Source: Megalonaias nervosa | Lineage: Eukaryota; Mollusca; Bivalvia; Unionida; Unionidae | Length of the DNA: 64,000 bases | Direction: 5' to 3' | NCBI GenBank assembly: GCA_016617855.1 | Contig: JAECUM010000793.1 | Coordinates: 1-64,000 of the forward strand | In this document: positions 12,787 through 23,122 of the stretch, piece after piece | How positions within the stretch are numbered: the first letter of the stretch is position 1 | Layout of the letters: each line of letters starts with the position of its first letter | Notes under the pieces: model-generated | What the model saw: only the letters and a program-made list of their open reading frames with translations | What the model was told of the DNA's origin: nothing | Database searches by the model: none | Program-made: the position numbers and the translations under genes

Positions 12787-15700
12787 GTGTGTGTGTGTGT
12801 GTGTTTAAATGCTAAGACAACAGTGCAAAAGTATCAACATTTATGACTATGGAGAAATCCATTCTTTCTTCGTTCACAGCAGAAGGTTGGATCTTGTATC
12901 TCTGATTTAAAGTTATCACCCTTGAATACGAACCCCAAAATTTTTTGTATGTGACATTCCTGATTCGGGACAGCACGACAAGAAAATATAGAATAGAATT
13001 TTAATTTTACCTAGTTATTTTAATTAAATGATTATAATTACCACGCACTTTAAAAAGAGCAGAAGAAAGAAGTGAAATTCGATTAATAAATAATTTTACT
13101 AATACGTCATGACTAATATTCAACAAATCAGAGACGACTATTTGGGTTCGTTAGCTCGTTCGGATAGGTGATTTACTCGACGTCTTTCTCTTTACGTAAT
13201 TGATTCTTCTGCATCTTTTTCTAAATACCTAAATAATTAAATCACCTCATCAAGGGATCCAACCATTTGAAATGTTATTTGTTTTATATATCCAACCATT
13301 TGAAATATTGTTTGTTTTATATATCCAACTGTTTGAAAATGTTATTTGTTTTACATATCCAACCATTTGAAATGTTATTTGTTTATATATCGAACCGTTT
13401 GAAAATGTTATTTGTTTTATATTTCCAACCATTTGAAAATGTTATTTGTTCTGTATATCAAAAGGCCTCGAGTTAAATTTTAGCCGATTTCATGTCAACT
13501 TATCGCAAAGCCAAGAGACTTTCATTGATCGCAAAACTGAATTCTAATGGCCCGCTGACCTGTATACATGCCCAGCCTGACGTGAATCTATACCTGATGA
13601 CATCTTTTTTATATTTACGTTGGCCAATAGGTCAGTCAAAAGCCTAGTGGGTCATCTAAGCAGCTATTTTTATGTAACATATACAATTTTAACCTTTATA
13701 ACTTCAAATTTTATTTAAATCTAACCACACTAGTTCTCTCTCAGTCACTAGGACTCTTTGCAAAGAGATAAACGCCGGTTTAAAAGTAGCAGTTACAATC
13801 ATAGCGAGTGGAAAGTTCACCGTTTTTCGGAGAGGTGAAGTTCTGTTTTTTTTCCGAGAGGTCATTTTGGCTGACTGATTCCCAATTGGATAGCAGTGTT
13901 ACCTGACACTCGACACCATTACCACTAAGTAAGCACCCCTATTATCTGGCGATTCACTATACGGTTTTGTATAGTATCCCTACGCCATCCAGTTCGGTCG
14001 ACACACATGCATGGTACGAGTGTGACAAAATAGTTATACACACTTAACCCCGTTACCGTGTTTTGATGGCTAGAAAAAGCCAATCTAATATGGTATTTTT
14101 GTCAATTGAACACTGTATCAACATTTCCTTTACAAAATTAAAATACCCCATGTTCATTGTGACAAATCATCGGTTTCAAATATTAGTTCTTGCATGTTCT
14201 TAAATTCTTCCTTTTGGGTTCTAGGAAATTCTTGCATGTAGTCCGCAATTCTATAATGCCTACAAACAAGTGATCGGTTCTGACAAATATATGAACGTTT
14301 GAAGGTTGGTTACCCCTGTGTTGCTGTTTTCTTTGCCCTGTTAGTCGACAGAACCAATGCTCTATAATGTAGCAAGAAAGTTGATAAGACACTTTTATAT
14401 CTGATTGTTCTGAAGCAACTCTTCCTTTGCATGAAGTGAAAACTTGGTCGTCATTCTTACCAAACTCATTCAGCTGAAGCAACTCTTCCTTTGCATGAAG
14501 TGAAAACCGGGTCGTCATTCTTACCAAACTCATTCAGCTGAAGCAACTCTTCCTTTGCATGAAGTGAAAACCTGGTCGTCATTCTTACCAAACTCATTCA
14601 GCTGAAGCAACTCTTCCTTTGCATGAAGTGAAAACCGGGTCGTCATTCTTACCAAACTCATTCAGCTGAAGAAACTCTTCCTTTGCATGAAGTGAAAACC
14701 TGGTCGTCATTCTTACCAAACTCATTCAGCTGAAGCAACTCTTCCTTTGCATGAAGTGAAAACCTGGTCGTCATTCCTACCAAACTCATTCAGCTGAAGC
14801 AACTCTTCCTTTGCATGAAGTGAAAACTTGGTCGTCATTCTTACCAAACTCATTCAGCTGAAGCAACTCTTCCTTTGCATGAAGTGAAAACCTGGTCGTC
14901 ATTCTTACCAAACTCATTCAGCTGAAGCAACTCTTCCTTTGCATGAAGTGAAAACCTGGTCGTCATTCTTACCAAACTCATTCAGCTGAAGCAACTCTTC
15001 CTTTGCGTGAAGTGAAAACCTAGTCGTCATTCTTACCAAACTCATTCAGCTGAAGCAACTCTTCCTTTGCATGAAGTGAAAACCTGGTCGTCATTCTTAC
15101 CAAACTCATTCAGCTGAAGCAACTCTTCCTTTGCATGAAGTGAAAACCTGGTCGTCATTCTTACCAAACTCATTCAGCTGAAGCAACTCTTCCTTTGCGT
15201 GAAGTGAAAACCTGGTCGTCATTCTTACCAAACTCATTCAGCTGAAGCAACTCTTCCTTTGCATGAAGTGAAAACCTGGCGGTCATTCTTACCAAACTCA
15301 TTCAGCTGAAGCAACTCTTCCTTTGCGTGAAGTGAAAACTTAGTCATCATCGTTACTCAACCCATTCAGCTTAAGACTAAACCATATAACACAGATTCTT
15401 CAAAAATATCAGTCTCAAAGTACTCAATAAAATTCCCCTGTTTTAAAACTTCATATTCAGTAAAATGTGTGAAATAATTGTAAACCGACTTGTATTCGTG
15501 TGCTTTTTATTTTTGTGTGATTCACGAGTAGAAACTATCCGCGAAATTAAGGAGCAGCTAACGTTAATTTAGAAACAATATTAAAAACATTTGACAGATT
15601 CGCCAAAAATATTTGACATTAGGAAACTGCAAAATTTAGTACCCGCAGTTTAAAAGAGGTTTGCAGAATTTGCTTCTTTCGTCTCAAGTCGTGAATAGTA

Positions 15701-15974
15701 TCTGAAAAAAAGTCTTTCACTGCCTCGACTACAGCGAGAATACATAGAGGAAACAATAGAAGGTGGCCACAGTAAACTGCCTTTTTATATTGGTCGTTAA
15801 AATAGGACGATGAACATTATTTTGTAACAAAAGTACAATGTTATCTTTAATTCTTAAATTTTCCTTGCTTAATTATGACTTTGTTTTTCTTTTGTTGCAG
15901 ACGGAGTTCCAACCCTTCAAGCAACCGGCCTACTGATGGTGATTTTTCTTGCCCTGTGCACTTATTTCGTATAA
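9528..15974 (+). CDS. Two-Ig-domain, probably GPI-anchored cell-surface protein (6 exons, complete)
   Basis: Joined exons are 9528-9570, 10176-10300, 10918-11113, 11649-11822, 12588-12716 and 15901-15974, giving 741 nt (246 residues plus stop). Every junction is GT-AG and every phase fits. Residues 1-14 are a hydrophobic signal peptide starting at the ATG just below the TATA box. Ig domain 1 (about 20-121) has C41, W54, the DDGLYRC motif (98-103) and C103, a V-like 62-residue spacing. Ig domain 2 (about 124-222) has C145, W158 and C203, C2-like, split by an intron after S179. Six N-glycosylation sequons (N28, N36, N87, N110, N126, N142) fit an extracellular protein. Residues about 231-246 are hydrophobic and end at the stop with no basic tail, typical of a GPI-attachment signal; a C-terminal membrane anchor is the alternative. 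Adhesion or recognition at the cell surface is inferred from fold only; the ligand is unknown. Molluscs have large IgSF families, and I cannot name an orthologue. Confidence 0.82.
10176..10300 (+). CDS. Ig gene exon 2: first half of Ig domain 1
   Basis: Acceptor TTTCCAG at 10169-10175. Codes for residues 15-56 with C41 in LACIV and W54 in VQWKV. The donor GTATGT at 10301 gives phase 0; a second GT three bases earlier would delete one residue (V56). Confidence 0.8.
10497..10560. repeat. (AAT)n then (ATT)n microsatellite
   Basis: About 15 AAT units run directly into ATT units, forming a self-complementary hairpin in Ig intron 2. Confidence 0.9.
10889..10916. repeat. (ATT)n at the exon 3 acceptor
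   Basis: About nine ATT units, the last merging into the AG acceptor of Ig exon 3, so the repeat doubles as the pyrimidine tract. Confidence 0.9.
10918..11113 (+). CDS. Ig gene exon 3: second half of Ig domain 1
   Basis: Residues 57-121 with the canonical TTDDGLYRCSV segment before C103. The acceptor (ATTATAG) is the end of an ATT trinucleotide run, so this 3' splice site has no normal pyrimidine tract. Donor T|GTAAGA, phase 1. Confidence 0.8.
11210..11263. repeat. (AG)n microsatellite
   Basis: About 26 AG units in Ig intron 3, beginning about 100 bases after exon 3. Confidence 0.95.
11330..11460 (-). mobile_element. Decayed tRNA-derived SINE fragment
   Basis: On the minus strand: GTCGCGGGTTCGATACC (B box), then TGCCTCGCCGTGTCCTTGGC, the GTGTCCTTGG-type tail motif. 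No clean A box. Lies between the AG runs of Ig intron 3. Confidence 0.45.
11514..11605. repeat. (AG)n and (ATAC)n microsatellites
   Basis: (GA)n to 11556, then about 11 ACAT/CATA units to 11605, ending 43 bases before Ig exon 4. Confidence 0.95.
11649..11822 (+). CDS. Ig gene exon 4: first half of Ig domain 2
   Basis: Acceptor CTTTGCAACAG. Residues 122-179 with NLTCKA (C145) and RITWIVDG (W158), a C2-type strand B/C pattern with the RPP loop seen in many cell-adhesion Ig domains. Donor G|GTAGGT, phase 1, followed after 40 bases by a GT dinucleotide run. Confidence 0.8.
11862..11896. repeat. (GT)n after Ig exon 4
   Basis: About 17 GT units starting 40 bases downstream of the exon 4 donor. 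Confidence 0.95.
11897..12587. other. Ig intron 4, remaining part
   Basis: AT-rich intron sequence; short frames here have no domain support. Confidence 0.5.
12588..12716 (+). CDS. Ig gene exon 5: second half of Ig domain 2
   Basis: Acceptor ATTTCCAG. Residues 180-222 with YYGKIAICRA carrying C203. The usual D-x-G/A-x-Y before the cysteine is replaced by YYGKIAIC, so the domain is somewhat divergent. Donor A|GTAAGT, phase 1, followed within 11 bases by a long AT run. Confidence 0.78.
12727..12804. repeat. (AT)n then (GT)n after Ig exon 5
   Basis: About 28 AT units and 9 GT units beginning 11 bases after the exon 5 donor. Confidence 0.95.
12805..13254. other. Ig intron 5, left part
   Basis: No supported feature. 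Confidence 0.4.
13255..13462. repeat. 31-bp minisatellite, about 6.5 copies
   Basis: Unit ATCCAACCATTTGAAATGTT plus ATTTGTTTTAT. In Ig intron 5; spurious frames on both strands. Confidence 0.9.
13463..14404. other. Ig intron 5, middle part
   Basis: Non-repetitive intron sequence; no exon with acceptable splice sites and domain content found. Confidence 0.4.
14405..15375. repeat. 64-bp minisatellite, about 15 copies
   Basis: Unit starts CTGAAGCAACTCTTCCTTTG, then CATGAAGTGAAAACCTGGTC and GTCATTCTTACCAAACTCAT. Most copies differ at only one to three positions (CTTGG/CCTGG/CCGGG, GCATG/GCGTG), so the array is young or well homogenised. It ends about 525 bases before Ig exon 6. Confidence 0.95.
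15376..15900. other. Ig intron 5, right end
   Basis: Ordinary intron sequence leading to a good pyrimidine tract before exon 6. Confidence 0.4.
15901..15974 (+). CDS. Ig gene exon 6: GPI signal or membrane anchor and stop
   Basis: Acceptor TTTTGTTGCAG. Residues 223-246: a short spacer (NGVPTLQATG), then a hydrophobic stretch ending VIFLALCTYFV and TAA. Candidate attachment residues are N223, G224 or nearby small residues. No charged residue follows the hydrophobic run. Confidence 0.75.
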
Positions 15975-16490
15975 ATCAAATATTTACGACTCCAACTGAA
16001 ACTTTCCACCCACTTTACAAGGATGTTTGTGATGTAGTTGTAGTTACTTTTTTTATAACAAAAACGAAAACAGCCAATTCAGAAACCACGTGCTTGTTAA
16101 AATCACAAACACGGCATTTTGAGAATTGAATTGAATTTTGCGATTCACCTGAATACAGTGAAGCGGCAAACTGTAAATATTGTTATACCTTTTCAGAAGC
16201 AAGGAGTGGTAATTTATTATACAAGGTAAAGATGTTCTTTTCCAATAAGGAAAGTTTACTTCATATTTCTCCATATCTGTAATCATCGGGAAACTTAAAT
16301 TTTAATTACATTTGAAAAGAAGAAGAAAAAATATAAAACTGCTTTTTCGCCATGTTTTGTTTTGTTACAGTTATCTTTCTTCTTCGCCAGTTTGGAAGAC
16401 AAGATATTTTTGCTATAGAATTGAAATTCAGCTTCACTTCAAGCATTGTTCCGGTAATGGTTTATCTTGTCTACCAAACATCTGAATAAA
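15975..16490 (+). promoter_or_regulatory. 3' UTR and poly(A) signal of the Ig gene
   Basis: The sequence after the stop has no further coding pattern. AATAAA at 16485-16490 is the first strong polyadenylation signal, giving a 3' UTR of about 0.5 kb. The signal is seen; its use is inferred. Confidence 0.45.
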
Positions 16491-17665
16491 AAAAGAAAAT
16501 ATAGCAGGTATAGATCTGTTTCTAAAACAAAATGAAAACTTACATTGATTAAGAAAACGTTCTTTGCGACATTTATGGCAAAGGGAGATAACATCTTCTT
16601 TATTAAGCTGTCTGGGAAATCGATTGCTTAAAGCCCGGCATTTCCTCTGAAAGCTTTTCAGGAGGCGTGAAGTCAAATGTTCAGACAAGTTTCGGCTGCT
16701 TTCTACATTTTTTGGGGGGTGGGGGGTGGGGGGTTTACGTAGAAATTCGTTCACTGTGGTAATTATCACCAACATTCAAATCGTATATGACAGGTGACGT
16801 TTCAAAACGAAACAAGCAAACAATCAAAGCAAACAAACATGCTAATACTATTATGACAAACTGCACTGAAATTTTCAGATTTTGTTAAATTTGTTCACAA
16901 GAATGAAAAAGACACATTTTAAAAACTATGTGCATTTTCAATAGTAGTTATTGCGCGGTCTCAAGAAATGCTTCTGGGAACAGGTAGGTTAGTATCCATG
17001 ATAGGTTTAGCTACGAATCATTTTCCCTTTTACATCGTTCGCTATATTTAATTTAGTTGTTGTAAACGAAGAATCTGTCCAAACTCTTATGACTGGTTGA
17101 CACTTAAGGTGGAATAATAAGATCAAATATGAAACGCCTATGACCAAATAGCCGTATTAAATAGACAATTATCACATGACCATATCTAAAACATTTGGAA
17201 GTCTTCAGCCTTTACATCGATATGGTCCCGAAGATGTTTTATAAAAATCACGCTTATGCCATGAATTTATTTTCATTTTTATTTGAAAATAAATTAAATC
17301 TTGTTGGAGACACTTATCGTTCACTTTCTGTTAAGTTGCCCTGTTGGACCTCTGCACTGGTCAACCAAGTCGCGGTAAGGAAGTTGACCCGGACGTTACT
17401 TTTGTCTTCACGCTCGAAATTATGACGTTTGTTTGGCTAATGTTCAAGAACTGGCCAACCAGACGTCCATAAATCATTCTTTACCTTACTGGTTATAGAA
17501 TTTGATCCATCAAACAGAAGACGAAGGGTGGCGGTCGAAGACATTTATTTAATGAAAATAGTTTACTCCTTTTGTAAATAAAATTTTCACTGAATGCTGG
17601 AAACCATGGGAAAACTACATTGTTTAAATTTAATGATAAATAACTGCATGACGCTCCATCTACAG
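16491..17665. other. Intergenic, G-quadruplex candidate, no gene recognised
   Basis: Three runs of six G separated by single T at 16711-16733 on the plus strand can form an intramolecular G-quadruplex. Otherwise nothing supported. Confidence 0.5.
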
Positions 17666-17858
17666 TTCTGCACGCGTTTGCTTTGAATACGACTGTAATT
17701 ACCGATCGCTCGACCATTTCCATCAAGTCGACGACAAATGCGAAGGACGTTACGATTGTAGAAATGGTGTTACGTACGCAAGGAACGATAATCCAGTGAC
17801 ACAAATACGAAGGTCGATAATAATATTTTGCTGCAGCGTTTATTTGCAACGCTGGTGA
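17666..17858 (+). other. Orphan candidate exon, cysteine-rich
   Basis: After a fair acceptor (CCATCTACAG at 17656-17665) a frame starting at 17667 is open for 63 codons to TGA at 17856-17858. It reads VCFEYDCNYR, then DDKCEGRYDCRNGVTYARND. The C-E-G-R-Y-D-C spacing resembles the second half of LDL-receptor class A repeats, and the stretch is richer in CpG than its surroundings. No partner exon was found, so it may be chance, a pseudogene, or the last exon of an unseen gene. Confidence 0.2.
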
Positions 17859-18829
17859 CATTCCAATTTTCTTATTTTTATCAACCAATAATTGTTTCAT
17901 AATAGAAAGATTAGTTGAAAAAGTCCCGCTGTAGCTTTACAATAATATTATGTCTTACATGTGTCTCCCTCTAAGTCCAAACTTTGCAGAGGGAAGAAAA
18001 TTTGGATATTTAAAAAAGAAAAAAATTCATACGACTTTAATTATTACAACTGTCATTTAAACAAAACATAAATATTAACTTTGTATATAATAACACGAGT
18101 ACAGAGGAAAGTGCATTTTATGCACAACCCGTGTTTAAGTCATCTATGTATGTACTAGTCTACAGTAAAAATCGTTAAGGTCTTGTATGTGCATTTATTC
18201 AGATGAAATATAAAATATCATCTTAAAATTTAATACTAGTGTTATTTAACCAAAGCCTATTCAATCCTAATTATTGAATGTTTTGCAAATTAACTGTCAC
18301 CAAGAAACTTACACACTAAAATTGTCAATCATTAATGGACTTTCACAATGGTCGCCAGGTACTAAACTGGGTCAAGAAAAGAGTATGTCAAGTCTAATAG
18401 TCACAATATGTTTGTAAGAATTTGTTTATTAACATGCGTAGCTTTCATTGTGACATCACAGCGAGTGACATTCAGTCCAGATTGTAATGGTTCACACCTT
18501 TCGGTTGAGTTCGTCTAAAAATGACCACTTACTTTAACATAGATTTTGCAGTATGTACTTCTCAGGGTATGTAAATAATGACCTTCCAAAGGAAAAGGGA
18601 TGTGTGAGGATCAAAATAAAGTGAGTACTGGCCATTTAAAGGTATGACGATTCAAATTCTAAAATATGACACCCATTACTGAAATAGTTGGTGTTGAATG
18701 CCAACATGACCTATATGTCTTTCACTATAGTAAGGACATGGTCGACTCTCGGGGTTATTGACCAATGTGTCCGACTGTCCTGGACCTCTTGTAATGGCAT
18801 GCTGTCATTACTGTGCAGCAGTCATTGTT
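17859..18829. other. Intergenic, no gene recognised
   Basis: AT-rich sequence without supported features. Confidence 0.4.
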
Positions 18830-19650
18830 TTTTGATCTCAGAACCTACAAGTTTCTTTATTACCAGAAGTGAAAGTCATCCAGAGTTTGGTTAAGGAACT
18901 AACTCTAGAACAAGCTATTCTGCAAAACTCATTATTCCTGTAAGACTCAACAACCACGACATTTGATTGCCATATCAACAGTTCTCTTCTATACCCAGGG
19001 TGTAGACCTAACACAAACTTTGGCCAATGTATGTGATCTACAGCTGAAGTATGTGTAAAAAATTCCATTTTTCTTCTATTAGTCAAATAGGTATTGATCT
19101 TTGACCTTTTGACCACAAAATCAAAAGGTTTGTTGCTTACTAAATGCACAAGCCATCTAAATATTTAGGTGAAGGCAAATGGTTGAGAACTGAATTTCTG
19201 TGCAGAAAACCACAGCGACCTTTGTAATTTTGACTCCCAGATTGATAGGTCTTGTCCTCAGTGAATATGCAAGGCATATGGAATATTTGGTTCAGGTTGT
19301 GATGTAGAAGTAATATCAAAGTATCAGAAACCATTTTTCTTCTTTCAGTCAGTGCCCTTGACTGTACCCAAAGTGCAAGTTGGTCCATATATGTGAAAAT
19401 AATGTAACTGTGCAGAAATCATTTTTCTTGCATTGACCTTGACTGTTAGACCTGAAAATCGACTGGCCTCTTCCTTACTTCAAGTGCAAGCTATCCACAA
19501 AGTTTGGACTTGGTAGGTTGTTGCTTATCTTGACCTGTCTGACTCATAAATCAAAAGGTTTCTTCATTATTCCAAGTGCAAGCCATCTATTAAATTTATC
19601 AATAACATATGATGGAGAACTGAATTTACTGGGTGAACACAGATAATTAA
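18830..19650. repeat. Diverged tandem monomers of the TGACCTTTTGACC type
   Basis: Three or four poor copies of a unit of roughly 200-250 bp with TTTGACC..CAAAATCAAAAGGTTTNTT, CAAGCCATCTA, GAGAACTGAATTT and CAGAAATCATTTTTCTT. This resembles, from memory, a widespread molluscan dispersed repeat (TGACCTTTGACC plus 'aaaatcaataggg'-like text). Confidence 0.5.
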
Positions 19651-19851
19651 CAGGCAGAGTAACATCATAATATACAATGCTGTTCTAATTATGCTGATTG
19701 TTTTCATCTTGTTTAAAACAGGGACATTGGATCACTATCTCGAAATTAAAATGCATAAACACGAAACATGTAATAACTGGCACCTGAAAAGCATGCTGTT
19801 TGTTTCTGCATGTATTTTAACAGCAGCTTGAAAATAGGTCATGGTTTAACT

Positions 19852-20195
19852 GGTCCCAAGTGGCCGAGTGGTCTAAGTCCCTGGATGGAAAAGTGGTCTA
19901 AGTCCCAAGTGGCCGAGTGGTCTAAGGCGCTCACCTTTACAGATCACTGTCATTTCACCTATGTGTGTTTGAATCTGTCTACGTCTCACCTATGTGTGTT
20001 CGAATCTGTCTACGTCTCACCTATGTGTGTTCAAATCTGTCTACGTCTCACCTGTCTACATTTGAGAAAGCTTGCCAGTAGCTTCCAGTGGGTCAATGGT
20101 TCTTCCAGGGGTTTTCCTGGGTTCTTCCTCCAGCAAATTTAATGGCTGCCATGTATATCACATGCTGAAAAGTGGCATTAAACTCACACAACCAT
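19852..20195 (+). mobile_element. tRNA-Leu-like SINE, family 1, copy 1, with duplicated promoter boxes
   Basis: CCAAGTGGCCGAGTGGTCTA (A box of tRNA-Leu/Ser type) occurs twice, with a partial third, and the B-box segment TGTGTTCGAATCTGTCTACG occurs three times in 31-bp repeats. The body GAGAAAGCTTGCCAGTAGCT...GGCTGCCATGTATA...CATGCTGAAAAGTGGCATTAAAC matches the other family 1 copies in this window. Confidence 0.75.
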
Positions 20196-20425
20196 AATAC
20201 AAGCCTAGTTTTACTTCCATGATAAGTATGAACATATTAGAATTAAGTCATGCAATGCAGATGAGTTTGTCATTTTTATCTTGAAAAAGGGTTACTATTT
20301 TGTTAAACTGAATGAAATCCCCTTCTACAGTCAGAGTGGGAAAGAGAAGAAGAGAACCATGTGGGCCCGATATTGTTCACTTGGCACATGCTGGTCTAAA
20401 ATGCAAATGTAGTAACAAGACAAGT

Positions 20426-20775
20426 AACCTGGCTTGAAAGTATAATTTCCAGTCATTTGGTTGAAATTGGTGGTATGTTTTTAACCATATTATTACTTTG
20501 AGTAATTTCAACCTGGCTTGAAAGTATAATTTCCAGTCATTTGGTTGAAATTGGTGGTATGTTTTTAACCATATTAATTATTACTTTGAGTAATTTCAAC
20601 CTGGCTTGAAAGTATAATTTCCAGTCATTTGGTTGAAATTGGTGGTATGTTTTTAACCATATTAATTATTACTTTGAGTAATTTCAACCTGGCTTGAAAG
20701 TATAATTTCCAGTCATTTGGTTGAAATTGGTGGTATGTTTTTAACCATATTAATTATTACTTTGAGTAATTTCAA
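20426..20775. repeat. 88-bp minisatellite, 4 copies
   Basis: Units start at 20426, 20510, 20598 and 20686. The first is 84 bp (lacks ATTA); the other three look identical. The core contains TTTCCAGTCATTTGGTTGAA. Confidence 0.95.
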
Positions 20776-22465
20776 CTGATGTGATACTGAAGTTGCATCT
20801 TCTTATGAATACAAAATGTGTTACAATTCTACCTATTCAAGTTGGTCTGGTATGGTCAGGCATCTTTGGACAGAAATTTGATGGAATTAAAAAAAATATT
20901 AGTAATAATGGCTGAACTTGATGAGAGATGAGTATCATTTGTATCTTTTACACCTAGTTACTATGGAAGAAACACTGTTGCTAGGGAAACCACCCTAAAC
21001 TTATATTATGGCACAGCATATTAGGAACATTCATACCACATTGAATCAAAACTGGCTAAGGCATATTGAAGTCCAAAACAGGTTTTCCACCTGGTTGTTA
21101 CTGAAGCCACAACATTTCTAGGGGTTTCAATGCAAACAAATACAGATAAAACATGACCTAAGACTTGCGTCTACCAAGTTTTATCAAACTGGCTTAGCTG
21201 CTCTGGAGAAGAAATCAAAGAGTTTTCTTCATCTGGTTATTTTGGAAGCCACATTGCTGAAAGGGGAACCATGCAGAACAATTCTGTTAGAACATGTTAA
21301 ATGAAAAATTCATACTAATTTTGATCAAACCTGACTCTGCTATTCTACCAAAGTAGTTGAAAATAGGTTTTGCAGCTGGTTGCTAAGGAAGTCACACCAA
21401 GAGCTAGGGCAACTACCCAATTACAAATTTGAGTGAGCTCATCTTAAGAAACATTCCTACCAAGTCTGATCAAAACTGCTTTTCCAAATGGTGTGTAATG
21501 AATGCCACACCACTGCTACAGGAACAATGTAAAACAATTTTGATAAAGCATGTCCTAAGAAACATTCCTAATTTTTATAAAAACTAGCTCAGTAGTTCTA
21601 GAGAAGATACCAAAAAACAAGTTTTCTATATGGTTGCTACAGACATCAAAATTATGTTAGGCAAGCAGAGATGTCAACCTTTACTGATGTGAAATAGGCA
21701 TGACAGCCTTAAAAAATTGCAAATCCAGACATAAAGATCAGAAATTTTTTCCAATAATTTATTGAAAGAATTAAACCTCAATGACTAAAGTTATTTTTGG
21801 TTGAAATATTTCCTACAATCATCTTTACTGCTATGTGACCTGCTTAAGTCAATCCCCCCCTCCCCAAAGACTGCACACATTTGATATTCATTCAGTCTTA
21901 ATGCTTTGCATATCCGGTTTGAAATTTTTTGCAGCAAACACGACACACGACTTCATCATGGTATGATCATCATCAGCTGTTTGTTTAAATATCTTTGTCA
22001 AACTTTCTCTGGAAAATCATGGCCAGTGTGATTTCTGACTTGTTGATATTTAATTATTTTTGTGATACAAGTCTTTGGAACATTTTTACACAAAAATTAC
22101 TGAGTAGAATCAGACATTAGAAGCATTTCAGTGTTCTACATACAGTTCATACCAGTGCTTACATTGTGGTTTGCATATATAAAACTTTTATCTGACAGCA
22201 AAATTGGAATCTGATACATAAGTAATTGCAGTGGAGGAATTTTAAATTAAAAATGGGAATTATACTCACAACATTGGAATAGTTGGAATCTCTCAAGGAA
22301 CAACCCTTAACACAAGTTTGGCACAGAAATCCTTAATGAACATTCCTACAAAGCTTGATCCAAACTGGCCCATGAGTTTGTGAAGAAGCAAATGTGAACA
22401 GGTGGATAATGGACAACACAGGGCTATGCCATAAGCTCACATTGCCTTTGATTGGGTGATGCCTT
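20776..22465. repeat. Diverged ~190-bp monomers
   Basis: About seven poorly conserved units with recurring phrases: (A)AACATTCCTACCA, TTGATCAAAACTGG, GTTCTAGAGAAGA, GTTTTCC(A/T)CCTGGTTGCTA, GAAGCCACA. It ends with GCCATAAGCTCACATTGCCT and GGGTGATGCC, similar in style to the GTGAGCT-ending dispersed repeats of bivalves. Mobile origin is inference. Confidence 0.5.
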
Positions 22466-22504
22466 GTGGCAATTAGGCCCCATACCAAATTTGTTGAATT
22501 TCAA

Positions 22505-23122
22505 AAGTTATCAATCTTGATGCATGTGCAAACACCATATAAAAAACAGATGGTCTTCATGCACATGCAAACACCATATGTACAAAAGACAGTCTTGATG
22601 CATATGCAAACACTATATGTAAAACAGAAAGCTTTGATACATGTGCAAACACCATGTGTAAAAAGAGAGAAAGTCTTGACACGTGTAGTCATCACCATAT
22701 GTAAAACAAAAATTTTGGATGCATGTGCAAACATCATATGTAAATTACAGAGGTTTTGATGCATGTGTAAACACCATATGTAAAACAGAGAAAGTCTTTA
22801 TGCATGTGCAAACAACATATGTAAAATATCAAGAAAGTCTTGATTCATGTGCAATTACCATATATAAAACAGAAAGCTTTCATGCATGTGCAAACACCAT
22901 ACGTAAGACAGAGAAAATCTTGTTGCATATTTAAACACTATATGTAGAATAGAAAGTCTTGATGCATGTGCAAACACCATATGTAGAATAGAAAGTCTTG
23001 ATGCATGTGCAAACACCAACAGTCTTGATGCATGTGCAAAAACCAACAGTCTTGATGCATGTGCAAACACCACATGTGGAAGATAAAGTCTTGATGCATG
23101 TGCAAACACCACATGTAGAATA
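22505..23122. repeat. ~38-bp minisatellite, about 16 copies
   Basis: Unit CTTGATGCATGTGCAAACAC then CATATGTAAAACAGAAAGT, with length variants and two 24-bp short units near 23005-23050. It is interrupted on the right by the hAT-like element; TATGTAAGAAAA at 25291 looks like continuing array sequence. Confidence 0.9.

Noticed and set aside
17493..17900. 135-codon minus-strand frame
   Set aside because: No recognisable domain or codon pattern; the plus strand of the same place has the more protein-like text, itself only weakly supported.
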